Positions 42,548 through 52,092 of a stretch of 64,000 bases of DNA are shown piece after piece. Each line of letters opens with the position of its first letter. Within the stretch, counting starts at the first letter, position 1. The position numbers and the translations under genes are program-made. Source of the DNA: Flavobacterium seoulense (GTDB lineage Bacteria; Bacteroidota; Bacteroidia; Flavobacteriales; Flavobacteriaceae); contig NZ_JNCA01000014.1 in assembly GCF_000695795.1 (NCBI RefSeq), positions 61,017-125,016 of the forward strand. Direction: 5' to 3'. Below the pieces are notes generated by a model, which saw only the letters and a list, made by a program, of their open reading frames with translations, was not told the DNA's origin and did not search any database.

Positions 42548-43768
42548 ATGAACTATCAAGAGACCACAGCATGGATGTTTAAACAACTGCCCATGTATCA
42601 ATTACAAGGTGCTTCGGCTTATAAAAAAGACCTAAAAAATACCCTTTTACTGATGAATCACCTTGGTAATCCACAGGCTGATTTAAAATGCGTTCATGTT
42701 GCCGGAACCAATGGAAAAGGCTCTACCTCGCACATGCTGGCTTCTATACTTCAGGAAGCAGGCTACAAGGTAGGACTCTATACTTCGCCTCATTTAAAAG
42801 ATTATAGGGAGCGAATTAAAATAAATGGCAACCAAATTACCGAAGATTTTGTTTGCGAATTCATCCATTCGAACAAAAGTTTTTTTGAAGCCAATGATGT
42901 TAGTTTTTTCGAAATGACTGTTGGATTAGCCTTTTCTTATTTTGCAAAAGAAAAAGTAGATATTGCCATTATTGAAGTGGGAATGGGCGGACGACTTGAT
43001 GCTACTAACATCATCACACCTTTAGTTTCAGTAATTACTAATATTGGTTTAGATCATACCCAGTTTCTTGGAAATACGCTCGAATTAATCGCTGCTGAAA
43101 AAGCAGGAATTATTAAGCCCGAAATCCCGGTGATTATTGGCGAATATACAACTGAAACAAAACCAGTTTTCGAAGCAAAAGCTAAAGAAAACAATTCTGA
43201 AATTTATTTTGCTGCTGATATAATTACCGAAAATCTGCCTTCTGATTTAATTGGGGATTATCAAAAACACAATAAAAAAACAGTTTTACAAACTATAAAA
43301 GTTTTAAATAATAATACTGATTTTAATATCAGCCAAAGCAATATCGAATCTGGTCTTTTGAATGTGGTGAAAAACACAGGACTTCTAGGAAGATGGCAAC
43401 AATTAGGTGAGTCTCCAAAAATAATTTGCGACACCGCACACAACAAAAATGGACTGGAAATAGTGTTAAACCAAATTCAGAAAGAAAAATTCAATCAATT
43501 ACATATTGTTTTAGGCGTTGTAAACGATAAAGATTTGGACGAAGTATTGCCATTATTTCCTAAAAATGCCATTTATTACTTTTGCAAACCCAATATTCCT
43601 CGCGGACTTGAAGCTTTGACATTAAAAGAAAAGGCGGCACATTACGGCTTAAAAGGATCAATATTACATTCTGTTCCAGAAGCTTACAAAAAAGCAAAAG
43701 AATTAGCCACGGCTGACGATTTTATTTACATTGGAGGAAGTACCTTTGTAGTTGCAGAAATTTTATAA
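42548..43768 (+). CDS. folC: Folylpolyglutamate synthase / dihydrofolate synthase
   Basis: FolC adds L-glutamate to dihydropteroate and folate with ATP. The 406-residue protein has the Mur-ligase-like P-loop HVAGTNGKGSTSHML near residue 55, then KVGLYTSPHLKDYRERIKING, the motif VDIAIIEVGMGGRLDATNI and VITNIGLDHTQFLG. The C-terminal domain includes LGRWQQL and ICDTAHNKNGLEIVL. Family length and signatures are complete. It ends just before the tRNA-Val pair. Confidence 0.95.
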   Translation: MNYQETTAWMFKQLPMYQLQGASAYKKDLKNTLLLMNHLGNPQADLKCVHVAGTNGKGSTSHMLASILQEAGYKVGLYTSPHLKDYRERIKINGNQITEDFVCEFIHSNKSFFEANDVSFFEMTVGLAFSYFAKEKVDIAIIEVGMGGRLDATNIITPLVSVITNIGLDHTQFLGNTLELIAAEKAGIIKPEIPVIIGEYTTETKPVFEAKAKENNSEIYFAADIITENLPSDLIGDYQKHNKKTVLQTIKVLNNNTDFNISQSNIESGLLNVVKNTGLLGRWQQLGESPKIICDTAHNKNGLEIVLNQIQKEKFNQLHIVLGVVNDKDLDEVLPLFPKNAIYYFCKPNIPRGLEALTLKEKAAHYGLKGSILHSVPEAYKKAKELATADDFIYIGGSTFVVAEIL

Positions 43769-43796
43769 AAAAGCTTTCAGATTCAAAAAATACCTG

Positions 43797-43804
43797 TATA
43801 TTTG
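43797..43804 (+). promoter_or_regulatory. Candidate -7 element of the tRNA-Val pair
   Basis: TATATTTG matches TAnnTTTG and lies 38 bases before the first tRNA. It falls just after the folC stop. Confidence 0.55.
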
Positions 43805-43842
43805 CATCCGTATTGAAAATAACATTTCAGCACAAGATAAAA

Positions 43843-43920
43843 GGGCGATTAGCTCAGCTGGTTCAGAGCACCTCGTTTACACCGAGGGGGTCGGGGGTTC
43901 GAACCCCTCATCGCCCACCA
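43843..43920 (+). tRNA. tRNA-Val (anticodon TAC), copy 1, CCA encoded
   Basis: The 78-base gene folds as a full cloverleaf. The acceptor stem GGGCGAT/ATCGCCC is perfect, the anticodon stem CCTCG/CGAGG encloses TTTACAC with anticodon TAC, and the T arm contains TTCGAAC. The 3' CCA is encoded. An identical copy lies 35 bases downstream, and both share one promoter candidate and one terminator. Confidence 0.97.
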
Positions 43921-43955
43921 CTTTTATCAAAACATCCTGATAAGAAAATATTATC

Positions 43956-44033
43956 GGGCGATTAGCTCAGCTGGTTCAGAGCACCTCGTTTACACCGAGG
44001 GGGTCGGGGGTTCGAACCCCTCATCGCCCACCA
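43956..44033 (+). tRNA. tRNA-Val (anticodon TAC), copy 2, CCA encoded
   Basis: This copy is identical over all 78 bases to the first. The 35-base spacer is unrelated to the tRNA sequence. A hairpin terminator follows directly after the CCA. Confidence 0.97.
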
Positions 44034-44037
44034 AGAA

Positions 44038-44066
44038 ACTCCTTAAGCAATTAAGGAGTTTTTTTT
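44038..44066 (+). terminator. Hairpin terminator of the tRNA-Val operon
   Basis: Arms ACTCCTTAA (44038-44046) and TTAAGGAGT (44051-44059) are followed by seven T or more. Confidence 0.88.
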
Positions 44067-44071
44067 ATATA

Positions 44072-45628
44072 TTACTCTAGTAAATAACCCTGAGCCAATT
44101 GTTGAAATTCAATAATTTGTTCTTTTTCCCAATCAATATTTTTACCCAATAAAGAAGCAATAATACTCGCTACAATTGGCGCTGACGCTATTGCTACTCT
44201 GGCATCAAGAAAAAGCAATCTGATTCTTCTGGCTAAAACATCTTCAACCGTTAATGCCATTTCGTTTTTTACCGCCCAAACTACTTCTGCTTTAGTATAA
44301 GGATACAACGGATGAATTTTTTCAGACAAAGAACTATCTTCAATAATCAACTGCTCAATTAAAATAGCATCTGATCCATAAATAGCCAAATGAGAATTTG
44401 ATTTCGTTTTTATATAACCATGAATTTTTAAATGCCTGGTTTTACAACGAACAGTATTTAAATTAGAAACCCGTATCGCTTTATCAATAGTTTGTTCTGC
44501 CATTTTTCGATACGTAGTCCACTTTCCTCCCGTTACATTTACCAAACCAGACGACAGCACATTAATACTATGCTCCCTTGACAACAAAGCTGTTTTTTGC
44601 TCAACACCTGCTTTTACTAACGGACGCAATCCCACAAAAACACTATTTATATCACTATAATTTATTTTCTGTTTTGAATACTTATTAAAATGATTAACAA
44701 TAAAAAGTATTTCTTCTTCCAAAGGTGTAGGTTCTAACAACACTTCTCTTACTGGCGTATCAGTCGTTCCTAATACTAATTTATCATGCCAGGGAATCAC
44801 AAATAAAACCCTGCCATCAGCTGTTTTAGGAATTAACATTGCCGATAATCCTTCAAAATATTTTTTATTAATTACAAGATGAATTCCTTGCGACGTCGCA
44901 ATAGTTTCTTTAGAATGTCCTTCGGATTTTTGTAAAATAGCATCCGCAAAAACTCCTGTTGCATTAATGACCGATTTTGCTTTTACCCTAAATTCTTCGT
45001 TTGACAATTCATCTTTAGTTATCAAACCAATTATCTTATCGTCCTGTTTTATAAAATCAGTAACTCCACAATAATTCAACACTACAACACCATGCTCAGT
45101 AGCAGTTTGAGCCATATTAATAGCTAGTCGACTGTCATCAAATTGTCCATCATAATACAAGACACCTCCTTTTAGATTTTTCGAATCTAAGTCAGGCAAA
45201 TAATATAAAGTTTCTTTTTTAGAAAGTATTTTTGTTTTCCCCAGACTGAATTTAGCCGATAAAAATTCGTAAATCCATAATCCAAAACCATAATACAACT
45301 TATCCCACCACGAATATACAGGAACAACAAAACCTAAAGTATGACAGACATGTGGTGCATTTCTCAACATCCGACCACGCTCCAGCAAAGCTTCCCGAAC
45401 CAAATGAATATTTCCCTGAGCCAGATAACGAACCCCGCCATGAACTAATTTTGTGGAACGACTGGAAGTTCCTTTGGCAAAATCATATTTTTCCAAAAGC
45501 AACGTCTTAAATCCACGGCTTGCAGCATCTACAGCACAACCTAAACCAGTTGCTCCTCCACCAATTATTACAATATCAAATTCAGCACTTTCACGAAGTT
45601 GCTTTAAATTCCCTTCTCTATCCATCAA
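44072..45628 (-). CDS. glpD: Glycerol-3-phosphate dehydrogenase (FAD-dependent)
   Basis: GlpD oxidises glycerol-3-phosphate to DHAP on the membrane and passes electrons to the quinone pool. The 518-residue protein has the FAD-binding DIVIIGGGATGLGCAVDAASRG with the two-glycine motif, and VHGGVRYLAQGNIHLVREAL. Further DAO-fold motifs are VNATGVFADAI, LGTTDTPVRE and NVTGGKWTTYRKMAE. It starts MMDREG; the exact initiator of the two Met is open. No glycerol kinase is adjacent in this window. Confidence 0.93.
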   Translation of the reverse strand: MMDREGNLKQLRESAEFDIVIIGGGATGLGCAVDAASRGFKTLLLEKYDFAKGTSSRSTKLVHGGVRYLAQGNIHLVREALLERGRMLRNAPHVCHTLGFVVPVYSWWDKLYYGFGLWIYEFLSAKFSLGKTKILSKKETLYYLPDLDSKNLKGGVLYYDGQFDDSRLAINMAQTATEHGVVVLNYCGVTDFIKQDDKIIGLITKDELSNEEFRVKAKSVINATGVFADAILQKSEGHSKETIATSQGIHLVINKKYFEGLSAMLIPKTADGRVLFVIPWHDKLVLGTTDTPVREVLLEPTPLEEEILFIVNHFNKYSKQKINYSDINSVFVGLRPLVKAGVEQKTALLSREHSINVLSSGLVNVTGGKWTTYRKMAEQTIDKAIRVSNLNTVRCKTRHLKIHGYIKTKSNSHLAIYGSDAILIEQLIIEDSSLSEKIHPLYPYTKAEVVWAVKNEMALTVEDVLARRIRLLFLDARVAIASAPIVASIIASLLGKNIDWEKEQIIEFQQLAQGYLLE

Positions 45629-45735
45629 AAAAATAACTTTAGACTCACAGCTGTATTTACAACTACAAGTCTAAAGTTAACTTTTATAACGGAATTAGCT
45701 TATTATTCTTTTTTAAACTTTCGAAAAAACTAATC

Positions 45736-47022
45736 TTATTTTATATAATCTAACGTTCGCTCTAAAGCCATACCTCTTGAACCTTTTATCAATACAGTGC
45801 TATTTTCGAATTTTATATCTTTCAAAGATTCCGAAAAAGAGTCAAAACTTTCGAAAAAGTAAAAATTTTCTTTTGCAACTTTACATTCGAAAAAAGCTTT
45901 TCCAACAAAATAACACTTTACTTCATCTTCATTAAGCAACGAATTCACCAAAGCAGCATGCTCAGAATGACTTTCATCGCCCAATTCAAACATATCTCCC
46001 AGAATCATTATTTTATTTGGTTTTTCTAATTGTAAAAAGTTAGTAATCGCCACTGCCATACTACTTGGATTCGCATTATATGCATCCAGAATTATTTCAT
46101 TCCCTCCCTTATTCAACAACTGAGATCTATTATTTTCCGGAATATAACTTTCTAAAGCTTCTTTGATATCCTCATCAGCAACTTCAAAATACTTTCCTAT
46201 AGTCAAAGCTGCATTGATATTATTTGCATTATACAAACCTATCAAATGAGTTTTGATTTGAAGCGAATCAAAACCTATTTCGACAAAAGGATTTGCTTTA
46301 ACTTCAGAAATCTTAACATTGGCTTTTTCTTTATCTACTCCAAAAGAATAATGTTTCAGTACTTTTGATTTCTCAACCTGAATAGGATCCTCCAGATTAA
46401 TAAAAGCCAATTTATCATTTTTGGCAAGATATTGATACATTTCACTTTTCCCTATAACAACTCCTTCAACTCCACCAAAACCTTCAAGATGTGCTTTACC
46501 AAAATTAGTAATATAACCAAAATCCGGCTGGGCAATTTCACAAAGAAACTCGATTTCTTTTTTATGATTAGCTCCCATCTCGACAATTCCCATTTCAGTA
46601 TTTTCATCAAAAGACAACAACGTTAAAGGAACTCCGATATGGTTATTAAAATTACCAACAGTGGCTTTCGTTTTAAACTTTTTAGCCAAAACTACATTAA
46701 TTAACTCTTTGGTTGTCGTTTTTCCGTTACTTCCTGTCAGAGAAACAATAGGCAATTTTAAATAATTTCTATGAAACTTAGCCAATTCCTGCAAAGCAAC
46801 CAAACTGTCCTTTACCAAAACAGTCCTATTATCAATATGATAATCTTCATTGTCAATAATTACATACGAAGCACCTTTTTCTAAGGCTTCTGCAGCAAAT
46901 GTATTCGCATCAAATCGTTCGCCTTTAATGGCAACAAACAATGATTTTTCCTGAATTTTTCGAGTATCTATCGAAACTCCTGAACATTTTAAAAATAAAC
47001 TATGAATGTAACTGATATCCAT
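45736..47022 (-). CDS. murF: UDP-N-acetylmuramoyl-tripeptide--D-alanyl-D-alanine ligase
   Basis: MurF adds D-Ala-D-Ala to UDP-MurNAc-tripeptide, the last cytoplasmic step before lipid I. The 428-residue protein has the Mur ligase P-loop SLTGSNGKTTTKELI near residue 95, the motif GIVEMGANHKKEIEFL typical of MurF, and a C-terminal domain with ILDAYNANPSSMAVAI and ILGDMFELG. It lies downstream of gldJ on the minus strand, after a terminator-like hairpin, so read-through is possible. Confidence 0.95.
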   Translation of the reverse strand: MDISYIHSLFLKCSGVSIDTRKIQEKSLFVAIKGERFDANTFAAEALEKGASYVIIDNEDYHIDNRTVLVKDSLVALQELAKFHRNYLKLPIVSLTGSNGKTTTKELINVVLAKKFKTKATVGNFNNHIGVPLTLLSFDENTEMGIVEMGANHKKEIEFLCEIAQPDFGYITNFGKAHLEGFGGVEGVVIGKSEMYQYLAKNDKLAFINLEDPIQVEKSKVLKHYSFGVDKEKANVKISEVKANPFVEIGFDSLQIKTHLIGLYNANNINAALTIGKYFEVADEDIKEALESYIPENNRSQLLNKGGNEIILDAYNANPSSMAVAITNFLQLEKPNKIMILGDMFELGDESHSEHAALVNSLLNEDEVKCYFVGKAFFECKVAKENFYFFESFDSFSESLKDIKFENSTVLIKGSRGMALERTLDYIK

Positions 47023-47029
47023 ACAAAAA

Positions 47030-47067
47030 TGATTTAAAAAAAGAAAAGCCCTAATGAAAGGGCTTTT
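47030..47067 (-). terminator. Hairpin terminator after gldJ
   Basis: On the minus strand the arms AAAAGCCCT and AGGGCTTTT (47044-47052 / 47059-47067) are followed by a T-rich tail read from 47043 to 47030. It lies between gldJ and murF. Confidence 0.7.
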
Positions 47068-47087
47068 AATCTATTATGTTTTAGAAA

Positions 47088-48767
47088 TTAATTTCTTGGT
47101 GTTTTCTTTTTATCTGCTTTAGGACCAACTCTAGACATTGCACATCTAAATCCGATGTAATCTGTTGCCATATCCTGAGGAAAATACCTTCTTTGAGCCG
47201 GATCTAACCAATAAGCTCTGTCTCTCCAGGAACCACCTTTGTAAACTCTGATTTTATCATCAATTAAAGTAGTTCTTTTACTAGATCTATCGTATTTTCT
47301 TACCATTTGTCCTAAACTATCCGTAGTTACATTATGCTTAGGAGAATTATACATTTTTTCGATATCTTTTTCTTTTTCGCTATCCGCTTCAGAAGAACCA
47401 AAATTATAAAATCTTGAAGATTGCTTATCTCCATCTCTATAATTAATATTGTTACTCTTATCGAAGTTTTGTCTCAAATAAGTTTCTTTTTCATCAACAG
47501 GAACCTGAGCAATCTGACCGGGGAAATTTCTAGCTATGATTTTACCATTACTTAAAGTATCATATTTCATATTCTCTTTAGTAACAATTTCCATTTTTCC
47601 ATCGGCACCAATTTTATTTTTGGTATATAAATTCCCTCTGAAATAGTTAAAATCATTCATTTCATTATCTATAATTGGTCTGTAAACATCGGCAACCCAT
47701 TCGGCAACGTTTCCAGCCATATCATACAATCCAAAATCATTCGGCGCATACGATTTTACCGCATTTGTAATATCTGCCCCATCATCTGACCAACCTGCAA
47801 TTCCACCATAATCACCATTTCCTTGTTTGAAATTGGCTAACTGATCTCCTTTTGACTGTCTTTTTCCTGAACGGGTATATTCGCCTGACCAAGGATATTT
47901 TTTCTGTCCTTTATAAGTATTATATTCTCTTTGTCCTACATCGGCAGCAGCAGCATATTCCCATTCAGCTTCTGTTGGCAATCTGTATTCCGGCATAATA
48001 ATTCCGGAAGAACGTTGTGCATACACCCCTTTTGCTTCAGATGCACTTCCATCTTTAGATTTTACCGCTCTTCCTTTTGATTTTTGCAATACAATTTCTG
48101 AACTTCCACCACGAGCAGTTGATGGAGACATTAAATAAGCTTCAGTATTAAATGCATTGTCAGCATTTACATCATCTGTTTTTGCATTCTTTTTCAAATA
48201 ACCGTTTTTTTCTAAGATAGCTTCGTTGACACGGTCTGTTCTCCATTTTGCAAAATCAACCGCCTGAATCCAGTTTACACCTACAACAGGATAATTTGCA
48301 TAAGCCGGATGTCTTAAATAGTTATTTGTCATGGTTTCGTTATACCCTAATCGGTTTCTCCAAACCAATGTATCAGGCACAACACCATCATAAACTCCTT
48401 TATATTCGTCTGGTGAAAAAACTGATTTTACCCAGTCTAAATATTCCAGATACATAAAATTAGTTACCTCAGTTTCATCCATGTAAAAAGACTGAACGTG
48501 TTGTTGTGTTGGCGTATTATTCCAATCATGCATTACATCATCCTGAACTTTTCCCATTGTAAATGTACCACCTTCAACAAAAACTAATCCCGGACCCGCT
48601 TCTTGTTTTTTAGCAGCTTGCACTTTCTTACTATCTACATTCCAACCTGTTGCTCTCGAAGTTCCTTTAGAACTAGATTTTTTACTACAGCTAGCAAAAC
48701 CTAAAGTTACAATCACTGACAACACTAATCGAAAAACTGTAATTTTATTTACTTTCATACTATTCAC
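47088..48767 (-). CDS. gldJ: Gliding motility lipoprotein GldJ
   Basis: The 559-residue protein is a lipoprotein: LGFASC with the lipid Cys at residue 27. It contains a formylglycine-generating-enzyme/sulfatase-modifying (SUMF1-like) fold: FVEGGTFTMGKVQDDV, YMDETEVTNFMYLEYLDWV, YRLPTEAEWEYAAAADVG, YDMAGNVAEWVADVY and YKGGSWRDRAYWLDPAQRRY. These are family features of GldJ and GldK, and position beside porV points to GldJ. GldJ is an outer-membrane component needed for gliding and for stability of other T9SS proteins such as GldK. The divergent porV gene is 418 bases away. An internal ATG (residue 4) is an alternative start. Confidence 0.93.
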   Translation of the reverse strand: MNSMKVNKITVFRLVLSVIVTLGFASCSKKSSSKGTSRATGWNVDSKKVQAAKKQEAGPGLVFVEGGTFTMGKVQDDVMHDWNNTPTQQHVQSFYMDETEVTNFMYLEYLDWVKSVFSPDEYKGVYDGVVPDTLVWRNRLGYNETMTNNYLRHPAYANYPVVGVNWIQAVDFAKWRTDRVNEAILEKNGYLKKNAKTDDVNADNAFNTEAYLMSPSTARGGSSEIVLQKSKGRAVKSKDGSASEAKGVYAQRSSGIIMPEYRLPTEAEWEYAAAADVGQREYNTYKGQKKYPWSGEYTRSGKRQSKGDQLANFKQGNGDYGGIAGWSDDGADITNAVKSYAPNDFGLYDMAGNVAEWVADVYRPIIDNEMNDFNYFRGNLYTKNKIGADGKMEIVTKENMKYDTLSNGKIIARNFPGQIAQVPVDEKETYLRQNFDKSNNINYRDGDKQSSRFYNFGSSEADSEKEKDIEKMYNSPKHNVTTDSLGQMVRKYDRSSKRTTLIDDKIRVYKGGSWRDRAYWLDPAQRRYFPQDMATDYIGFRCAMSRVGPKADKKKTPRN

Positions 48768-49185
48768 TAAGGTAATATTTACGTGTGCAATATAATAATT
48801 AACGATTAACCTGCAATATCATTTAAATAATTATATACTGCTTATTTCTTCAAATTTAACGCAAATTTATACTATTTATTATTTATTTAGATACTTAATG
48901 CTTTTTTTTTACTCATTTGGATTTTCATGTAACAAAAGCAACAAATTCTATTCATTTTTCACCTTAATATTCATTTATACCAAAGACATTTACAAGAAGA
49001 AATTACTTAATTGACAAACACAATATTAACTTAAAACAACAGTTATAATTAATTATCATTTCACACTAACACCTTAAAAACAAGCTCGAAAACACTATTT
49101 TTTCAAACAAAGAAGCAAAGAAGCAGAAAAACTTGCAACTTTTTAATAAAACACTATATTTGTTCAATCAATTTTTTATTCATCA
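48768..49185. other. 418-base gap between gldJ and porV, no gene seen
   Basis: The sequence is very AT-rich, and I find no reading frame of more than a few dozen codons and no remnant of a large gene. Two minus-strand -7-like sites (TAAATTTG at 48852-48859 and 48863-48870) could start gldJ, and a good promoter for porV lies at 49133-49162. In F. johnsoniae the sortase gene porU occupies this junction. Confidence 0.8.
49133..49162 (+). promoter_or_regulatory. Promoter of porV
   Basis: TTG at 49133-49135, exactly 19 bases, then TATATTTG at 49155-49162 is a full match to the Bacteroidota -33/-7 consensus. The leader to the porV ATG is about 24 bases. Confidence 0.75.
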
Positions 49186-50385
49186 ATGAAAAAAACAATA
49201 CTTCTAACCATTTCTTTGTTTTCTATTTCGCTGATTCATGCTCAACAAGAAAGAGTCATTACAACAGCCGTTCCTTTCTTATCTGTTAGCGCTGATGCGA
49301 GAGCCGCAGGTATGGGTGACATGGGAGTAGCTACATCTGCAGATGCTTTTTCTCAGCAGTGGAATCCCGCTAAATATGCTTTTTCGATAGACAAACAAGG
49401 AGTCAGCGTAAGTTATACACCATATTTAACCGGACTTGCTAACGACATTTCATTAGGACAATTTACCTATTACAATAAAATTTCTGACCGAAGTGCTTTT
49501 GCGGCCAGCCTTCGTTATTTTGGTTTTGGAGATATTGAATTACGCCAAACAGGAGAAATAGACGAAAACTTCCCAATAGTTGCCCCTAACGAATTTGCAC
49601 TGGATGGTTCCTATTCATTAAAACTAAGCGAAAAATTCTCGATGGCAGTAGGCGCAAGATTCATTCGCTCTAATTTAAAAGTTGCTACAGGACCTGGAGA
49701 TGCCACAGCAGCCAACTCTTTTGCAGTGGACATTGCCGGATTTTATCAGTCTGAAGAAATTGCATACAATAAATTTAACGGTAGATGGAGAGCCGGTTTT
49801 AACATCCAAAATCTTGGACCAAAAATTAGCTATGATAATGATGATATCAGCACTAACTTTTTACCTGCCAATTTAAAATTAGGAGGAGGATTTGATTTCA
49901 TCTTAGACGATTACAATAAATTAGGAGTAACTATCGAAGCAAGCAAACTTCTGGTTCCTACTCCAAAAGTAGGTTATAATAACGGAGCATATAGCGGTTC
50001 AGACATGAACGGTGACGGCACTGTTGACGAAACCGACTACAATCTTGCAAATAACGAATACCGAAGAACAAGCTGGGTTTCCGGAGTTTTTAAATCATTT
50101 GGAGATGCACCAAACGGATTTAGCGAAGAATTAAAAGAAGTTATCTATTCAGCAGGTGCTGAGTATTCTTACCAAGAAGCTTTTGCAATGCGATTAGGAT
50201 ACCATCATGAAAACATGGCAAAAAGCGGATTAAGATATTTCACTCTGGGAGCCGGATTCAAATACTCAGCCGTAAAAATAGACGTTTCTTATTTATTTTC
50301 AGCATCTAAAATTCCAAATCCTTTAGAAAACACCTTACGTTTTTCACTAACATTTAATTTTGGAGACAAGTACGAAGAGTATTAA
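49186..50385 (+). CDS. porV: Type IX secretion outer-membrane protein PorV
   Basis: The 399-residue protein has a signal peptide and a beta-barrel of the PorV/LptO type, with an early GVSVSYTPYLTGL and SADARAAGMGDMGVATSADA. The barrel ends LRFSLTFNFGDKYEEY. PorV is the outer-membrane shuttle that binds T9SS substrates and hands them to the PorU sortase complex. The gene has a consensus promoter and is divergent from gldJ. The expected partner porU is not between the two genes here. Confidence 0.92.
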   Translation: MKKTILLTISLFSISLIHAQQERVITTAVPFLSVSADARAAGMGDMGVATSADAFSQQWNPAKYAFSIDKQGVSVSYTPYLTGLANDISLGQFTYYNKISDRSAFAASLRYFGFGDIELRQTGEIDENFPIVAPNEFALDGSYSLKLSEKFSMAVGARFIRSNLKVATGPGDATAANSFAVDIAGFYQSEEIAYNKFNGRWRAGFNIQNLGPKISYDNDDISTNFLPANLKLGGGFDFILDDYNKLGVTIEASKLLVPTPKVGYNNGAYSGSDMNGDGTVDETDYNLANNEYRRTSWVSGVFKSFGDAPNGFSEELKEVIYSAGAEYSYQEAFAMRLGYHHENMAKSGLRYFTLGAGFKYSAVKIDVSYLFSASKIPNPLENTLRFSLTFNFGDKYEEY

Positions 50386-50410
50386 TTTCAAAAATTCAAA
50401 ATAATATAAA

Positions 50411-50448
50411 ATCCAAATTTCATTGAATTGAAATTTGGATTTTTTTTA
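50411..50448 (+). terminator. Hairpin terminator of porV
   Basis: Arms ATCCAAATTT (50411-50420) and AAATTTGGAT (50431-50440) with a T run of eight follow the porV stop. Confidence 0.88.
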
Positions 50449-50459
50449 CTCAAAACACA

Positions 50460-50942
50460 ATGGAAGAAATTATCATATCAAGTAAATTTATCGCTTACAA
50501 TAACACCGACGAATTACCAAACCAAACCCAGAATCTCTTTAAACAAGCAACACTAGCTCAAAAAAATGCGCACGCTCCTTATTCGAAATTTAGAGTTGGA
50601 GCCGCTATTTTATTAGACAATGGAGAAATTATTTTGGGAAGTAATCAGGAAAATGCCGCTTATCCGTCGGGACTTTGTGCCGAAAGAGTCGCATTATATC
50701 AAGCCGCATCCAATTATCCGGAAGCTAAAATTTTAGAAATTGTTATAACAGCCGCTCCCGAAGCCACTGGCATTGCTTCACCCATCCCTCCCTGCGGATC
50801 ATGCAGACAATCTATTGCCGAATATGAAACCAAACAAGAGACTCCAATTGCAATTTATTTTATGGGCGAAAAGGGCAAAATCTACAAATCGGAGTCTTTA
50901 AAAAACCTGCTACCTTTAATATTTAACAAAAAACTGCTCTAA
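50460..50942 (+). CDS. cdd: Cytidine deaminase
   Basis: This small zinc enzyme deaminates cytidine and deoxycytidine to uridine in pyrimidine salvage. The 160-residue protein shows the HAPYSKFRVGAAIL region, the catalytic CAER motif in SGLCAERVALYQA and the metal-binding PPCGSCRQSIAEYE. It is in the small homotetrameric class. It lies between porV and pdhA with no obvious functional link to either. Confidence 0.95.
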   Translation: MEEIIISSKFIAYNNTDELPNQTQNLFKQATLAQKNAHAPYSKFRVGAAILLDNGEIILGSNQENAAYPSGLCAERVALYQAASNYPEAKILEIVITAAPEATGIASPIPPCGSCRQSIAEYETKQETPIAIYFMGEKGKIYKSESLKNLLPLIFNKKLL

Positions 50943-50990
50943 TAAAACTAAAAATTAGCTTTATAATTTTAGTTCTTAGATGGAATGTCC

Positions 50991-50998
50991 TATTTTTG
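50991..50998 (+). promoter_or_regulatory. Candidate -7 element of pdhA
   Basis: TATTTTTG matches TAnnTTTG and lies 88 bases before the pdhA start. A TTG at the ideal distance is not clear. Confidence 0.5.
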
Positions 50999-51086
50999 CA
51001 TTTCGCAAATTCGACCATATAAAATCAATTTGCAAAAAAGTACTAATTGACAACACAATAAAAACTTTAGTAAAAGAACACTTGAG

Positions 51087-52085
51087 ATGAAAGAAGTTAC
51101 AAAAGAAGTATATTTAAAGTGGTATGAAGACATGCTGCTTTGGAGAAAGTTTGAGGATAAACTAGCTGCATTATACATACAACAAAAAGTTAGAGGTTTT
51201 CTACATTTATATAATGGTCAAGAAGCCGTACTTGCTGGAGCATTGCATGCAATGGATTTAACCAAAGACAAAATGATTACTGCTTACAGAAACCACGTTC
51301 AGCCAATTGGTATGGGTGTAGATCCTAGACGCGTAATGGCTGAATTGCTTGGAAAAGCAACAGGAACTTCTAAAGGAATGGGTGGTTCAATGCACATTTT
51401 CTCAAAAGAGCACCGTTTTTATGGTGGACACGGTATCGTAGGAGGTCAAATTCCAGTAGGTGCAGGTCTGGCTTTTGGAGATAAATACTTCAATACAGGA
51501 GGAGTTACAATGACCTATTTTGGTGATGGAGCTGCTCGTCAAGGTTCATTACATGAAGCTTTCAACATGGCTATGCTATGGAAATTGCCAGTTGTTTTTA
51601 TTGTAGAGAACAATGGTTACGCTATGGGAACTTCAGTAGAAAGAACTGCAAACCATACAGATATATGGAAATTAGGTTTAGGATACGAAATGCCTTGCGG
51701 ACCAGTTGACGGAATGAACCCGGTAAAAGTTGCCGAAGCAATGCACGAAGCTATCGAAAGAGCCCGTCGTGGTGACGGACCAACTTTCTTAGAAATGAAA
51801 ACATACCGTTACAGAGGACACTCTATGTCTGATGCACAATTATACCGTTCTAAAGAAGAAGTAGAAGAATACAAAAAAATTGACCCTATTACTCAGGTAT
51901 TAGACATCATTAAAGATAAAAAATACGCTACAGATGCTGAAATTGAAGCTATCGACGAAAGAGTAAAAAATCTGGTTCAGGAATGTGTTGATTTTGCTGA
52001 ATCTTCTCCATACCCAGAATTGGAACAATTATACGACGTAGTATACGCACAAGAAGATTATCCATTTACACCTCATAAACTATAA
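51087..52085 (+). CDS. pdhA: Pyruvate dehydrogenase E1 component, alpha subunit
   Basis: The E1-alpha subunit binds thiamine diphosphate and starts oxidative decarboxylation of pyruvate. The 332-residue protein contains AYRNHVQPIGMG and the TPP-binding GDGAARQGSLHEAFNMAML then VENNGYAMGTS, with the phosphorylation-loop-like RYRGHSMSDAQLYRS. The next gene encodes E2. The beta subunit gene is not in the window. Confidence 0.95.
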   Translation: MKEVTKEVYLKWYEDMLLWRKFEDKLAALYIQQKVRGFLHLYNGQEAVLAGALHAMDLTKDKMITAYRNHVQPIGMGVDPRRVMAELLGKATGTSKGMGGSMHIFSKEHRFYGGHGIVGGQIPVGAGLAFGDKYFNTGGVTMTYFGDGAARQGSLHEAFNMAMLWKLPVVFIVENNGYAMGTSVERTANHTDIWKLGLGYEMPCGPVDGMNPVKVAEAMHEAIERARRGDGPTFLEMKTYRYRGHSMSDAQLYRSKEEVEEYKKIDPITQVLDIIKDKKYATDAEIEAIDERVKNLVQECVDFAESSPYPELEQLYDVVYAQEDYPFTPHKL

Positions 52086-52092
52086 AAATATT

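Noticed and set aside
43752..43940. Small frame spanning the first tRNA-Val
   Set aside because: It crosses a certain tRNA gene and begins inside folC; the tRNA explains the sequence.
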